This document shows, one piece after another, positions 1 through 10,965 of a DNA stretch of 64,000 bases. The notes under the pieces were generated by a model. The model was given only the letters and a program-made list of their open reading frames with translations. It ran no database searches and was not told the DNA's origin. Position 1 is the stretch's first letter. Each line of letters opens with the position of its first letter. This DNA comes from Phyllostachys edulis (taxonomy: Eukaryota; Streptophyta; Magnoliopsida; Poales; Poaceae): NCBI GenBank assembly GCA_036346405.1, contig CM070558.1, positions 1,116,001-1,180,000 on the forward strand, read 5' to 3'. Made by a program: the position numbers and the translations under genes.

Positions 1-99
1 TACGGATCTCTCGTGGGATTAGGACCTATCCTCACCTATTAGATAGTAGGAGCGTCGTGTAGATGCAATTGATGTTTATATTACTACGCCGCTATATAT

Positions 100-3000
100 G
101 TTAGAGGATGGAGGACCGTGAGTGGATGTACACAGGCGCGCAAGTCGTGGTCAGTCACCAATGAATGGATCGACAAGACCGATGCTTTCTTGGAGCGGGC
201 ATTTGGCGTGGTACGCTAAAGGAGCGAGTAAAATTTCTTGTCCTGCAAACAAATGTGCAAACAGAAAAGACAAAGCGAAGAAGGTCATGGGGAACATCTT
301 TGGAAGAATGGATTCTACGGACTATACCGGTGGGTCTACCATGGTGAAGCTGATCGTATGAGAGAGGAGGTGGTGAGACCACGCGTCGAGGATTATGATG
401 TCGATGGGGTAGCGAGACATGTTAAATGACTATCACGAGGCACGATTATTTGAAGGGACGACGGAGGAGGAACCAGAGGCAAGCGCAAAGGCGTTCTCGA
501 CATGTTTGCCGCGCACGAAACCCCTTCACGGCCGGACAAAGGTTTCTCAAGCTGGATGCCATTGGACGCATAATGGCGTTAAAGTCGATATAGCTGAGTC
601 GAGGCGCCCGATGGTATGTTGGATGTTATTGGCACCGCTTCCGGAGGTCACCTTCGCCAAAGAGCATGCGAGTCACAAAAACTCCGCCGTGCACTTAAGA
701 TGCCGTATGAGCGGATACATGCTTGCCGAAGAGTGCGTCCTATTTAGGAGCGAATACGTGGAAGCAAAATCTTGTCCAAAGTGTAAATTATCTAGGTTCA
801 CGGAGGTAGATTCTAGTGATGGCGGAAGAGGCGACTTGACATTCCGTGACAATCCTCGGCACCTTCCGTTCATCTGAGGATCCATGGCTATACATGACCG
901 AGAATCCATGAAAGCAGATGACATGGCACAAAATGGCAAGCGATACAATCTGACAGGATGGTACATGCATCCGATGGTGAAGCATGGACCCACTTTGATG
1001 GCATTCATCATGAGAAAGCTAAAGAGGCTCGTAATGTGCGTGTTATACCGGCAGCAGATGGGTTCAATCCTTATGGAATGATGGCTGCCCCATACACATG
1101 TTGGCCCGTGTTCGTTATCCCCTCAATCTCCCCAGTATGCTTTCAGCGACGAGCGTATTCTTGTCGTTGATAATTCTGAACACGGGGAATAATATGGGTG
1201 TGTTCATGGAGCTGTGATTGATGAATTGGTCCGTGCTTGGGAGGAAGGGGTATGGACATCTGACCGAGCTACAAAGAAAAACTTCAAAATGCATGTTTGG
1301 TACCACTACTCCTGCATGACTTCTGGCGTATGGGATATTCTGCGCTGGTGTGTTCACGGAAGTTCCCATGCCCGATATGCAAGGAAGGTCGAGGTTCATT
1401 TGGTTGCGAAGGGTGGCAAGTATTCATCGTTAAACAAACATCGGCAATTCCTCCTCTTGACCATGCATTGAGACGAGACATCAAGAACTTTACGAAAGGT
1501 GTCGTAGTGAGCAGACCTGCACCACCGATAATGGTGGTGCGCGGTTCGTGAGCAGATAGATGGTCTCGTGGTCAATCCGGAAGGTGGTTTTGTGGGATAT
1601 GGTGAGCAACATATGTGGACTCATAAGTCGGGCTTGACTCGGCTCCCTATTTTGATGACCTTCTCCTTGCACACAACATTGATGTAATGCACCTTGAAAA
1701 GAATGTTGCCGAGGCACTTTGGGCAACAATCATGGACATTCTTGACAAGTCAAAGGACAACGTTAAGGCTAGAGTGGATCGCAGCGATATGCGATAGACC
1801 AAACCAACATATGAAGCCTCCTAGGCGCGGCAAGACATGGAGAAGGCCTAAGGCGATTTTGTCTTGAGCAAGCCCCAAAGGAGGAAGTACTAGAATGGAT
1901 CCAGACGTTAATGTTCCTCGATGGGTATCTGACTAATCGAGGAGGGGAGTGAACTTATCTACTATGCGAGTCTTAGGGATGAAGAGTCATGACTACCACA
2001 TATGGATTGGCGGCTTCTTCCGGCGATGGTTCGAGGCTATGTCCACGAGCATGTCGGCTAGTCTTTGGCAGAGTTGAGCTATTTCTTCGCCGACTTTGTG
2101 CCAAGGAGTTATCTCGGACCGTGATTGCCGACTTGGAAAGAATGGCACCTGTGTTGCTCTGTAAGTTGGAAGATCTTTCCACGGCTTCTTCAATCCGATC
2201 TGACATTTGATTTTGCACCTCCGTCTGAGGCACGAATGGGGGCCCGTCTTGAGCCGTTGGTGCTATCAATCGAGAGATGTCTAAAGGTTCTTGAAAGAAA
2301 TGTAGAAATAAATGCAAAATCGAGGCTTCCATTGCAGAGGCATACATTCGGAGGAGGTGGCGAACTTCACAACAACATACTATGGTAACAACCTCCTAAG
2401 CGTGCATAATCCACCCCTCGTTACAATCTTTGGCGAAAATGAATCGAACCTCGGCCTTTTACGAGGGCAACTCGGAAGCGCAAGTGCATCGACCCCCAAG
2501 ACCTTGAATCATGAAGAGTGGCGCCATATCATGCTATACGTGTTGACCAACCTTGATGAAGTGGCACCGTACATGCGATAAGTTCTCAACGAACTTGTTA
2601 AATCTGCCGTCACTATTCTCGCATCCAACCCCTTGTTTCTCGTTAGTGCAGTGGAATTTCTTCATGAATTCAAGGCGTCAATCAAGGGATCCTACCCCAC
2701 GCGGTAGATACCCTTCTTAGGCAGGTGCGGAAATGGAATGCCGATTTCATTTCTTGGTTCAAGCGGAAGGTACCGTCAATTTAGCTCGTACTTAGTTTGG
2801 CATTCCAAGTTACTCGTGCGCGCGAATAATATAACGATGTATCTGCTTGAGCTTGCGGGGCGAGAGGATCGTCTATGTGTGTCGAGTTGAGGCGAGTTGC
2901 CGATGGCTTTGCCTATAGGGTCGAGGTCATTTTCGGTTATAGCGTGAATGGATATCGCTTTCACACAACAAGCTACGAAAGCGTAGTCGGCCCAATCGAA

Positions 3001-3650
3001 GAACCACAAGTTAGGAGTTTTCGCCGGCGTTGATGAGGTCGAGTATTATGGAAGAATTGAAGAAATATACTGAACTCAAGTTTCATGGTTCCAAACCTTT
3101 TAATCCCGTCATATTCAAATGCCATTGGTTTGATCCTGAAATAACGAGACGGACATATTCTAATCTTGGGCTAGTCGAAATTCGACAGGATTCCGTCTTA
3201 CCAGGAGACGATGTCTATATTGTGGCCCAACAGCCACGCAAGTTTATTATCTCCCATATGCGTGTCAAACCATAAGGCATCTTAAGGGTTGGGATATTGT
3301 GCATGTGGTATCGCCACACGGTAAAGTGCATCCCAAGCGATGAAGATTACAACAGACCCAAACACATATGACGGAGAGTTCTTTCAAGAAGAGGGACTAG
3401 AAGGGAGGTTTGAGATAGACTTAACCGAAGCGATCGGAATGGAAGTAGACAATGAAAGCGGTTATTGAAGAGGACGCTGGAGATGAGGTGCAAAATGTGA
3501 AGGACTTACAAATGCTTGAGCGATTACATTTAGACAATGACAATGGCAACATTGCTCATTCGGATAGTGTTGATTATTTCGACATGATTGATAGTGATGA
3601 TGAGACTTATGATCCGGCTAATCCGATCATGAAGATTATTTCTAATACAT
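100..3650 (+). pseudogene. CACTA (En/Spm) TNP2-type transposase, degenerate
   Basis: Short open stretches in changing frames spell the CACTA transposase in the expected order. The transposase-associated N-terminal domain is at about 120-430 (ends HLWKNGFYGLYRWVYHGE). The DYHEA...EEEPEA...AKAF linker is at 421-500. The TNP2 core runs about 520-1900 (TWHKNGKRY-like, FDGIH, NPYGMMAAPYTCWPVF, LIDELVRAWEEGVWT, GGFVGYGEQHMWTHKSGLTRLP seen across frames). A DUF4218-like part lies at about 1960-2390 and a DUF4216-like part at 3030-3280 (HWFDPEITRRTYSNLGLVEI, then QDSVLPGDDVYIV). The acidic tail DSVDY..MIDSDDETYDPANP ends near 3630. Stops and frameshifts occur every 100-300 bp, so no protein is made. 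Intact family members encode roughly 1,000-residue cut-and-paste transposases that bind the subterminal repeats. The 5' terminus lies outside the window. Confidence 0.93.
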
Positions 3651-3779
3651 GTAATACTATGTTATTTTGTAATTGCGTTTTGTTTATTTTGCATCTCTTT
3701 CTAAGTACTTTTTGTTTATCTGTGCTTATTGGTTTACTCTTTTTAATTGCGGTGATTGAACAAAGATGGTGGGCGGTGG

Positions 3780-4085
3780 GATGAGAAGCTAACGTCCTTG
3801 TACCGAAGGACAAGGACCGTGAACCGAGGAGAGTAGGAGGAGGAGAGCAGCAGGAGGAGTCGTCGCTGCCGCCCGTCGCGAGGAGGAGGAGGAGGCAGTG
3901 CCCAGGAGGACGCCGAGGAGGCGGAGGAGGGCGACAGAGGACGACGAGGAGGCGCAGGAGGAGGCACAGGAGGACGAGGAGGAGGCGGCAGCAGGGGTTC
4001 CGCTTCCTCTAGTACGCCGGCGTCTACTTGCGAGGTCCCATGAGCCTCCTCGGCGACCGATACCTCGTGAGAGACGCCCGTGATT
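3780..4085 (+). repeat. Purine-rich GAG/GGA stretch, start of second CACTA gene
   Basis: A strongly purine-biased, GC-rich run of GAGGAGGAGG-type codons encodes arginine- and glutamate-rich low-complexity peptide (RRTPRRRRRATEDDEEAQEE). It sits between the TNP2 relic and the second transposon gene. In grass CACTA elements the second gene often starts with such a charged exon, so I read this as its first exon followed by an intron (4087 onward becomes AT-rich). It may also simply be an expanded triplet tract. Confidence 0.5.
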
Positions 4086-4138
4086 CGACCCGAGGGGAAA
4101 AGTAAGTAACTTTAGATGTTATCACTACTTTATATGAT

Positions 4139-5734
4139 ATGTTCAAAATCAAAATAGAAATTAATAATTTTCTTAATCACTTGGGCGAATCGGGCGATTG
4201 TGGCGAGTGGAGGTGCTCACACACGCCAAGTCAATGGCATCCTCGGTCTTACATGCAAGGAGCACTTCCTGGCCTGGTTGAGTACGCCCGGAGTGACGGG
4301 CCGGCCTACTCGCTTGACCACTACGCCGCCGCCCGATCAGCAGGTCGGGCCTGAGGTATTCAACAACAAAGGCGGAGCGGGTGAAGCAAGAGCTGTGGGT
4401 AAGTCTTCCTCGCACTACATTGCTCGATTACATCGTATTCATTGGACATTCTTGAAATAATGAATGGATGCATCGTGTTTGTATCTGAGGATTTCTTTAG
4501 ATGCCGGGGCGGACGTGAGGCGAGGCGGATCACGGTGGCTACCAAATCTTTGCAAAAACTCATCGTGGACATGCATTACGAGGCGCGCATCCGGGCCGTC
4601 GTAACTTACCACGGACCGTCCTTGGAGCGAAGGTCACCAAAAGGGCCTTAAGAACCATGGCCGACCTCGGACCAATACTGCAGTAAATCTGAACATTATA
4701 TCGATTCCTTTTGAGATTAAGTAGGCTTAATTTCATCTTCGATATGTCATGTACTTGATGGCTGTAGATGACTCCTTATTGGTGCGCGCGCATCGATCCA
4801 AAGGCCGAGCAGATGGTGCACAAGTGGTGCTCACGCGAGTGGAGGAGACGACAACTTGTGCCGGAGCGGCGTTTGATGATGCAGTGTAGCACACCATCAA
4901 GGTAGCCGCAACCTCGGCGGATACGCAGAAACATGGATGCATAAATTCATTTATTTATTCTAACGCTCAATTCTGCATGATTTCGAATCATCTTGCTGTT
5001 TTTCTCGCAGTCGGCGTCACATGGTGGCCAGCCTTGCTCCATCTTCAAGGCATTTGCTATGGCCCACAAGGGCAAGGCGACGTCCGACGTCGACTACAAC
5101 CCGGAGGACGGGCCCGAGGCGTACAGCAATGCGACCGTCCACAACCGCCTTAGTGACTACACATCGATGGCAAGGGAGGTCCATGGGCCAGAGTATGATC
5201 CGAGCACCGAGGACCTTGATGGAGAAGTCGTCATGAGGGTGGGAGGAGGCAAGAAGCATGGGCGATACTGGATTGGCGACGGCGCAATCGACTCGGCCGC
5301 TTCTCCCGATCTCTCCCAGATTCGAGCAAGCAAAGACGAGCACGAGCCGGCCATCGACCTCGGCGGGACACTTCACACCACGGGTGGAGGCACTCGAGGT
5401 TATTCTGGTTTATTAAATCGTTCATTGGTTTTTCATACCTTTCCTTTGCATTATTGTAACATTGGGGTGAATATATTGTAGGCCCAATGGAACAAGAGAG
5501 GAGGATCTGGAGCAGATCAAAGCGAAGATGGAGAGGGTGGAGGCCGAGCGGGAGGCCGAGCAGCGGAGGATGGCGGACATTCTTCAGTACATGCAAAGTC
5601 TTGGCGCCGCTACGGGTGTAGCTCCGCCACCTTCGCTATTCGCTCCACCTCCACCTCCTCACTATTCTACTCCTGTGAGTATAAATGTTTTAGTTTGTAT
5701 GTTCATGCTTACGGTCAAACCTAGTGGAGTATGA
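4139..5734 (+). pseudogene. CACTA second gene (Transposase_24/TNPA-like), degenerate
   Basis: Recognisable pieces of the plant Transposase_24-type protein appear in order. They are a LCKEHFPGLVEYA...GPAYSLDHYAA-like block (4190-4350), GREARRITVATKS and MHYEARI..VVTYH (4500-4610), WCAH...W / WCSREWEE-like traces (4780-4860), GGYADT / SASHGGQPCS (4910-5040) and a well-kept block at 5062-5340 (HKGKATSDVDYNPEDGPEAY, VGGGKKHGRYWIGDGAID). A glutamate/arginine coiled-coil end follows, RVEAEREAEQRRMADILQYM, at 5530-5590. At least one intron is implied at about 5395-5480 (exon resumes after TTGTAG). Stops break the N-terminal half. In relatives this product is the DNA-binding partner of TNP2; here it is non-functional. 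Confidence 0.85.
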
Positions 5735-6120
5735 AAGTTTTATTCATGTATGGTATATATTTATCTTGTCTCACACATGCAATCTCTTCTCCTTTGTGCG
5801 AGAATCAATCGGCGGGATCGAGCGATCCTCATGCTTGATGAATCCTTCACCAAATCAGTCTCATTGGCCATCTTGGTGATACTACTTGTGGTTGTTAATG
5901 CTACTTCTATTTGCAATTATGGTTGTAGATGATGGAGCACTTGGATTACTTGTGAAGTTATTTGTGATATATTGTGAGACATGTGATGTTTGTGATATAT
6001 ATGTGGTGTTGGTGATATATATGTCTTTGTTGATGATATATATGTGATGTTGATGATATATATGTGATGTTGATGATGTTTGTTATGTATATATCTTATG
6101 TTTGTTTGGATGGGATGTAA
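5735..6120 (+). repeat. CACTA 3' non-coding part with TGATATATATG minisatellite
   Basis: No coding signal. From about 5958 to 6090 the sequence is an AT-rich tandem array built on TGATGATATATATGTGATGT-like units of about 20-22 bp with drift between units. It fills the gap between the end of the second transposon gene and the subterminal repeat array. This kind of low-complexity filler is common in CACTA 3' regions. Confidence 0.7.
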
Positions 6121-6144
6121 AAACAAGTAAAAAGGCTGTTTTCA

Positions 6145-6577
6145 AATCACTTTGCGAGTGCAATGGCCATGACACTCGGCAAAGTGACCATACTTTGCCG
6201 AGTGCAATGGCCTGACACTCGGCAAAGTGACCATACTTTGCCGAGTGCAATGGCCAGACACTCGGCAAAGTGACCATACTTTGCCGAGTGCCACGGGCGG
6301 ACACTTGGCAAAGTGGAGACCTTTGCCGAGTGTTTGACCTTGACACTTTCGGCAAAGACAACGCCACGGTGGCTCCGTCGTCACGGCGACTTTTCTTTGC
6401 CGAGTGTCGAGTTAGCACTTATAAAGCCTTTGCCGAGTGCCCGATAAAGTGCACTCGGCAAAGGGGTCTTTGCCGATAAACTGTTTACCGAGTGTCCTTT
6501 GCCGAGTGTAGCACTCGGCAAAGCTTTTGCCGAGTGTACATCGGCCTTTGCCGAGTGCCTGAGGCACTCGGCAAAGA
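6145..6577 (+). repeat. CACTA subterminal repeat array (CACTCGGCAAAG motif)
   Basis: The 12-mer CACTCGGCAAAG and its reverse complement CTTTGCCGAGTG occur more than a dozen times in both orientations. Three near-identical blocks of about 50 bp (6166-6290) have the form TTTGCCGAGTGCAATGGCC...ACACTCGGCAAAGTGACCAT. A perfect palindrome, CTTTGCCGAGTG-CCTGAGG-CACTCGGCAAAG, closes the array at 6546-6576. Such arrays are transposase-binding regions in the CACTA superfamily. The canonical terminal ...GTAGTG end is missing: the array abuts DUF594 coding sequence directly, so the true 3' terminus has been lost. Confidence 0.92.
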
Positions 6578-7000
6578 AGCTGTCTCCGGTTGTGCCGGGA
6601 CACTTGCGCGGAGGTGCGGCAGTTCTTCCAGTCGGCGAACATGTGGGACCCCGACCACACCGACGCCCGGAGGATGCTGCTGGGCGTCAACACGTCCAAG
6701 AGACCGGCGGAGGTGAAGGGCGACCGGAGCATGTCGGTGCTGTTCGACGCCTGCATCCTGGCCAAGGTGCTCAGGGAGCTGGGACAGGACCTCATGTGGG
6801 AGGTGGTGGCCCGCGTGTGGCGGGAGATGCTGACGTACGCCGCGCAAAAGTGCAAGGGTAGCACGCACGTGCAGCAGCTGAGCCGTGGCGGCGAGCTCAT
6901 GACCATTGTATGGTTCCTCATGGCACACGTGGGGATCGGCGACATGTACCAGATCCAGCGAAGAGACGGCACGCCCAAGATCATCGTCCATGACCAGTGA
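6578..7000 (+). pseudogene. DUF594 gene 3' fragment 1 (C-terminal ~135 codons)
   Basis: The reading frame from about 6590 to the TGA at 6998-7000 matches the last part of the two intact DUF4220/DUF594 proteins in this window: RDTCAEVRQFF, DARRMLLGVNTSK, EVKGDRSMSVLFDACILAKV, STHVQQLSRGGEL, HVGIGDMYQIQ and final IVHDQ. No frameshift is visible. Nothing upstream belongs to the gene: the CACTA array joins it at about 6577, removing some 660 residues including all membrane segments. It therefore has no start or promoter of its own and is classed as a pseudogene, although the remaining 3' end reads well and could still be transcribed from the transposon side. The 3' flank (7000-7240) resembles the flank of fragment 2. 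Confidence 0.9.
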
Positions 7001-7489
7001 TTAAAGCTAGCTTGGCCAAAGGCACCTGGGTGTTGGGTATTGATCTTGTTGGGTCATGTGTTTACTTGTTTAGCTGAGTCAAGCATTTTGCATGGTGTTG
7101 TGCTGCACGTACGTCCGTATGTATGTCTGTTCTGTCTGTGTGTGAGTCTAAGTCGAGGTTCGTTTCTTTGTAAAAATGCTGTTGTGCTGTACGTATGTAT
7201 GAGTCTTAAGTCTTTCCAGTAGACAGCTTCCTGTGGAGGCGTGAGTTTTGGATAATATCTTACCACACCATCGTGCGCGTTTAGGGTAGATAGATGGCTG
7301 ACTGTGGTCGACAAAGTGCAACCTGTTCTTGACTTTGACCGAACCACATGATGTGATGAGGTATGCCGACAAAGCTACAACGAAAAAGTAGATAGCAGCA
7401 ACAATATATAGGTAATCACTCGCTTCGTATCAGATACTAAGGGCAGTAAATGAGATATTGTATAAAGCATAGTTAGTCGAATTGGAATT
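7001..7489. other. DUF594 3' flank, otherwise no feature
   Basis: 3'-untranslated-like sequence rich in GTATGT/TGTGTG runs. The block GTCTTTCCAGTAGACAGCTT at about 7210-7230 is repeated after fragment 2 (about 10684-10704, one base different), showing that the two pseudogenes were duplicated with their flanks. From 7240 on I see no coding or repeat signal. Confidence 0.6.
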
Positions 7490-8008
7490 CTAAAAATAAA
7501 CTGACATGTTCTGTAGAGCGACTACCTCCGGTATGGCCATGGGAGCATTGGGGTACCATCTGCATACTGTGCTTCCTTGAAGAGAGAGCTGATCTGGCAG
7601 AGCACGATAGAGGTGAACAATGTATCTCTGCAATGTTAGTGTAAACGGATAACCATCCGTAAGAATGGCCTCATTAGGCAGCGAAACACTACGGATGTTT
7701 ACCTTCATAGAGCATGGCAGTTACAGCAACAAAGAGCATGGCTTGTAATCCCTGCGCATCAAATTGAGCGGGCGGTCCCCATAAAGCTACGGTAGCCGTG
7801 TCTCTATGTTTGATATGACCAATGGGGCACATTTAGGTTCCGCGCAATGGTATTCCAGTATTGAAGGAAAGCCATGGTGTATGGAATTATGTAGGTGGGT
7901 ATTAATGGTCCAAATGCAATAGCAACAAAATAAACATGTATGCGAAAAGGCTAGCACACATGCGACGGATCTGCCATCAGTGATGTTTATGTTGCGAACC
8001 GATTTCAT
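7490..8008 (-). pseudogene. RPA1-like OB-fold gene fragment
   Basis: On the minus strand, exon-like pieces join into an RPA70-like OB fold: SVRNINITDGR (about 8008-7970), then RDTATVALWGPPAQFDAQGL ... FVAVTAMLYE (about 7814-7703), then after a GT...AG intron (7702-7594) DQLSLQGSTVCRWYPNAP followed by IPEVVALQN (7593-7500). The IxITDGRDTATVALWG and G-S-x-C-x-W-Y...IPEV patterns are typical of RPA1-like proteins carried by plant Helitrons. No Rep or helicase sequence lies next to it and the rest of the protein is absent, so it is a stranded fragment. The first splice junction (between about 7970 and 7814) is uncertain. Confidence 0.55.
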
Positions 8009-8009
8009 G

Positions 8010-8613
8010 ACTCATTTTGCAAGGACTGTCTTTACATGTGAGATGGCTGTGATAAGTCCAATTGTATCTATGACGCAGAAATTGAAACATTCAGACGATT
8101 AAAGCTCAGAAACTGTCATACAAAGATATTATGATAGTCGAAAGAACAATTATGTGAGTGCCATAACATGTTGATAAAATTGTGACGGTCTATTGTGTTG
8201 ACTGTATTCTATGGGACAGATGATGATTAGAGTCGACTTAGTATGTCAAGTTAATAGCAGAAATCTAGAAAAAAAGAGAAGAACATATGTCTTTATGTAG
8301 GTATTTTTGTGGTATATAGCACCTGAACGGCCAGTTCTTTTTTTTTTTTTTGTAATCTTGGTGGACACAACACTATAAGAACACATGGTTTCGATGTGCA
8401 TGGTGAGGCTAACCAAAGGACTTAGGCACCATGGGCAAAGCGGGATGTGGTGCGCAGAAGTGGCACGAAACAACATGGTCTTGTTAGTACGATGAGTGGT
8501 CTCGGGGTAAAAGATCCGTTGCGTATGATGATGTTGCTTCAAAGTGCGGTTTTGTGAAATGTTATCTACAAGTAAGCGTGGTTATGTGAAACTTATGCTT
8601 AAAAGTGTGGTTT
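8010..8613. other. Intergenic; block shared with DUF594 fragment 2 flank
   Basis: No gene seen. The block around 8390-8466 (GCATGGTGAGGCTAACCAA, then GCGGGATGTGGTGCGCAGAAG one base at a time longer) is repeated at about 11247-11303 downstream of DUF594 fragment 2. It is therefore part of the duplicated 3' flank, now separated by other insertions. A T13 tract is at 8339-8351. Confidence 0.5.
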
Positions 8614-9170
8614 CACTACTACAAAAAGGGTTATTCTGAACACCTCATCACAGACGGTTCCCCGGAACCGTTAGTATTAAATACAATCACAGACGATTTT
8701 GGCTTAGTGCACGTCTGTGTTACTGGTTATGGTAAAAACCGTCTGTGAAGATGTAATATCATAGACGGTTTATGTTTGAAACCGTCTGCGAAAATTATCA
8801 CAAACGGTTATATTTAAAACCCGTCTATGATATTTATTAATATCACAGACAGTTTTAACATAAAACCTTCTGGGATATTAATAAATATCACAGACGGGTT
8901 CTAAATATAACCGTCTGTAATAATCCACAGACGGTTATTGTTAAGAACCGCCTGTGATAATTTTGTATCACAGATGGTTTGTGGTTGGAAGTGACTGTGA
9001 TATGTTCAATGCCGCTTCGACTCCCGCGCGATGCATCTCTTCGTCTCCCGCACCGACGTTGCCCCTTATTTTATAAGAATGATCATCCGTCACCGTACTC
9101 CTCACACATCGCTCTACTCTCAAGCACAAACGAGATCATCCGCCATCGTACTCCTCACACTACACATCGC
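8614..9170 (+). mobile_element. Partial CACTA-type element with TCACAGACGG hairpin array
   Basis: Begins with the CACTA-type terminus CACTACTACAAAAA at 8614-8627. It continues with at least ten copies of ATCACAGACGGTT or its complement AACCGTCTGTGAT (8651-8985), arranged as pairs that can fold into hairpins of about 50-70 bp. No matching TTTTTGTAGTAGTG terminus follows nearby, and no transposase is present. It is read as a non-autonomous or truncated CACTA element. The tail (9000-9170) holds two imperfect copies of an ATCATCCGYCAYCGTACTCC block about 57 bp apart. Confidence 0.7.
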
Positions 9171-9990
9171 TTGTGTGACCCCGAAATCGAATCCGTTTCA
9201 AGTTAAGAGATTACAATAGAAGTATAACTCTTAACAAGAAACGAGCCTGATTTCAAGTTCCCGGATATGTGTCCCGCAGTAGCTCCCAAGATCAATGACT
9301 AATAGCACATATCTTGAACAACATTGTACATAGTCATACACAATTCATACATTATTAAAAGGTGATTTACAAGACTAGGACTTAGGTCCAAAAGTTACAC
9401 AAGTGACCGAGTGGTCTACTAAACACAAACAAATTAAAGTATGCAGCGGGAAAACAAGTATAATACACCAAAAGGTCCATCCAAGTGTGCCCAAAACCTG
9501 AAGGCAACTGAGTGGAGGTAGAAATAACATCATTCGTTAGCGTCGCCGTACGGTGTTCCTTCCCTAGACGTGTGGATACCGTAGAGTCGCTACTACGGTT
9601 GCTGTTGTGGTATTTGAGGATGATCCATGACCTTGGTGAGGAACTCAATTGGTTTCTGTACGAGGACGATTGACTACGACCACTACCTCGACGCGCTCTT
9701 CGTTGGACCAGGCTGCTCTAACTCTTCTTCCGCTGCACTACACATCTGGTGGTAACGATCTATGATCACTTGCTTGCATGGCATCCTAGTTTACGTGGTA
9801 CAATTTTTGAATTATCAGCTAGCGTAGCCTACCCGTTTCCCTTCAGATTGTGTATCCATTGAGATTGGACACTTAATTCGTTGAAGTGAGCGTCTCCGAC
9901 TCGTTAATCTTGGTATTTGCTAACACCTAGACGGCTTAGAGGAGTTATACTGGTGATCTTCTCAAATAAGGTTGTGAGAAGATCCGAACG
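9171..9990 (-). mobile_element. LTR-like fragment, unclassified
   Basis: Starts with TGTGTGACCCCGAAATCG, which resembles the terminal bases of Tekay/Del-like LTRs read from their 3' side, and continues with AT-rich then mixed sequence resembling the transcribed part of such LTRs on the minus strand. No second LTR, primer-binding site or coding region can be assigned, and the right end is not definable (the DUF594 fragment begins by about 10067). Assignment rests on the terminus only. Confidence 0.35.
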
Positions 9991-10066
9991 GTTGTGAGTG
10001 AATTGATGTTCGCTATCTCCAGAGTGAAGGAAGAAAAACCCGAGTGGATCGAGATGTTGGTTCAAG

Positions 10067-10620
10067 TTGTGCCTTCTCCCCCTCCCCGAGTTATCACCGT
10101 TGAACGAGATGGAGTACGAGATGAAGCTGATCGGCAAGACTTTGTCCGAGTACATGCTCTACCTGCTCATCAAGCAGCCCAAGATGCTGTCGGCATCGGC
10201 CGGCGTCAGGCACATGTCGTACCGGGACACTTGCGCGAGGCGGCGCGGTTCTTCGGTCGGCGAACATGTGGGACCCGACCACGCCGACGTCCGGAGGATC
10301 TTCTTTGGCGTCAACAAGTCCAAGAGACCGGCGGAGGTGAAGGGCGCACGGAGCATGTCGGTCTTTGTTCGACGCTGCATCCCGCCAAGGTGCTCGAGGA
10401 GCCGGGAGGGACCTCATGTGGGAGGTGGTGACCCGCGTGTGGTGGGAGATCTTGACGACGCCTTGCTGAACGTGCAAGGGGAGCACGCACGTGCAGCAGC
10501 TCAGCCGTGGCGGCGAGTTCATGACCATTGTATGGTTCCTCATGGGCCTCATGGCACACGTGGGGATCGGCGACATGTACCCGATCCAGCGAAGAGACGG
10601 CGAGCCCAAGATCATGTTTA
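10067..10620 (+). pseudogene. DUF594 gene 3' fragment 2, frameshifted
   Basis: Matches the C-terminal third of the intact DUF594 proteins: CLLPLPE, GKTLSEYMLYLLIKQPKMLS and YRDTC at 10070-10230 in one frame. Frame changes follow, after which the 3' part is seen across frames: EHVGPDHADVRR, NKSKRPAEVKG, THVQQLSRGGEF, HVGIGDMYPIQ. Small deletions near 10235, 10275 and 10370-10470 and an extra repeat of a CTCATGG-type block near 10535-10555 destroy the frame. The normal stop context is lost (10613-10620). It keeps about 50 codons more upstream sequence than fragment 1. Confidence 0.88.
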
Positions 10621-10965
10621 AAGCTAGCTAGGCCTAAGCATGTTGCATGGTATGTATGTGTGTGTATGTATGTATGAGTCTGAGTCTTTCCAGTAGACCG
10701 CTTCCTGTGAAGAGAAGAGAATATATACCAAGCATAACAGAAAAACGACGTGAGCTGCATTGGCAACGTCGACAAAACATAAACATCAACGGGTATTGAT
10801 TTGGGTGCCTCTCGCGTGTGTGTCCAGATAATGTGCGTCTTCTCTGATTCTAGCTAATACGGTGCGTAGCTACCATCTGATACGCATGTACGATCGATAT
10901 GAAATTTAAAGTTTGGGTATGAAATGTTTTATCCCCCTGATATATTTATGCTAAGCGAGTTTTAA
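10621..10965. other. Flank of DUF594 fragment 2
   Basis: Contains the GTCTTTCCAGTAGACCGCTT block shared with fragment 1 and a TGTATGTATG-rich stretch. A GGTATTGATTTGGGTGCCT motif at about 10792-10810 echoes the end of the dispersed repeat described at 33-35 kb. No coding signal. Confidence 0.5.
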
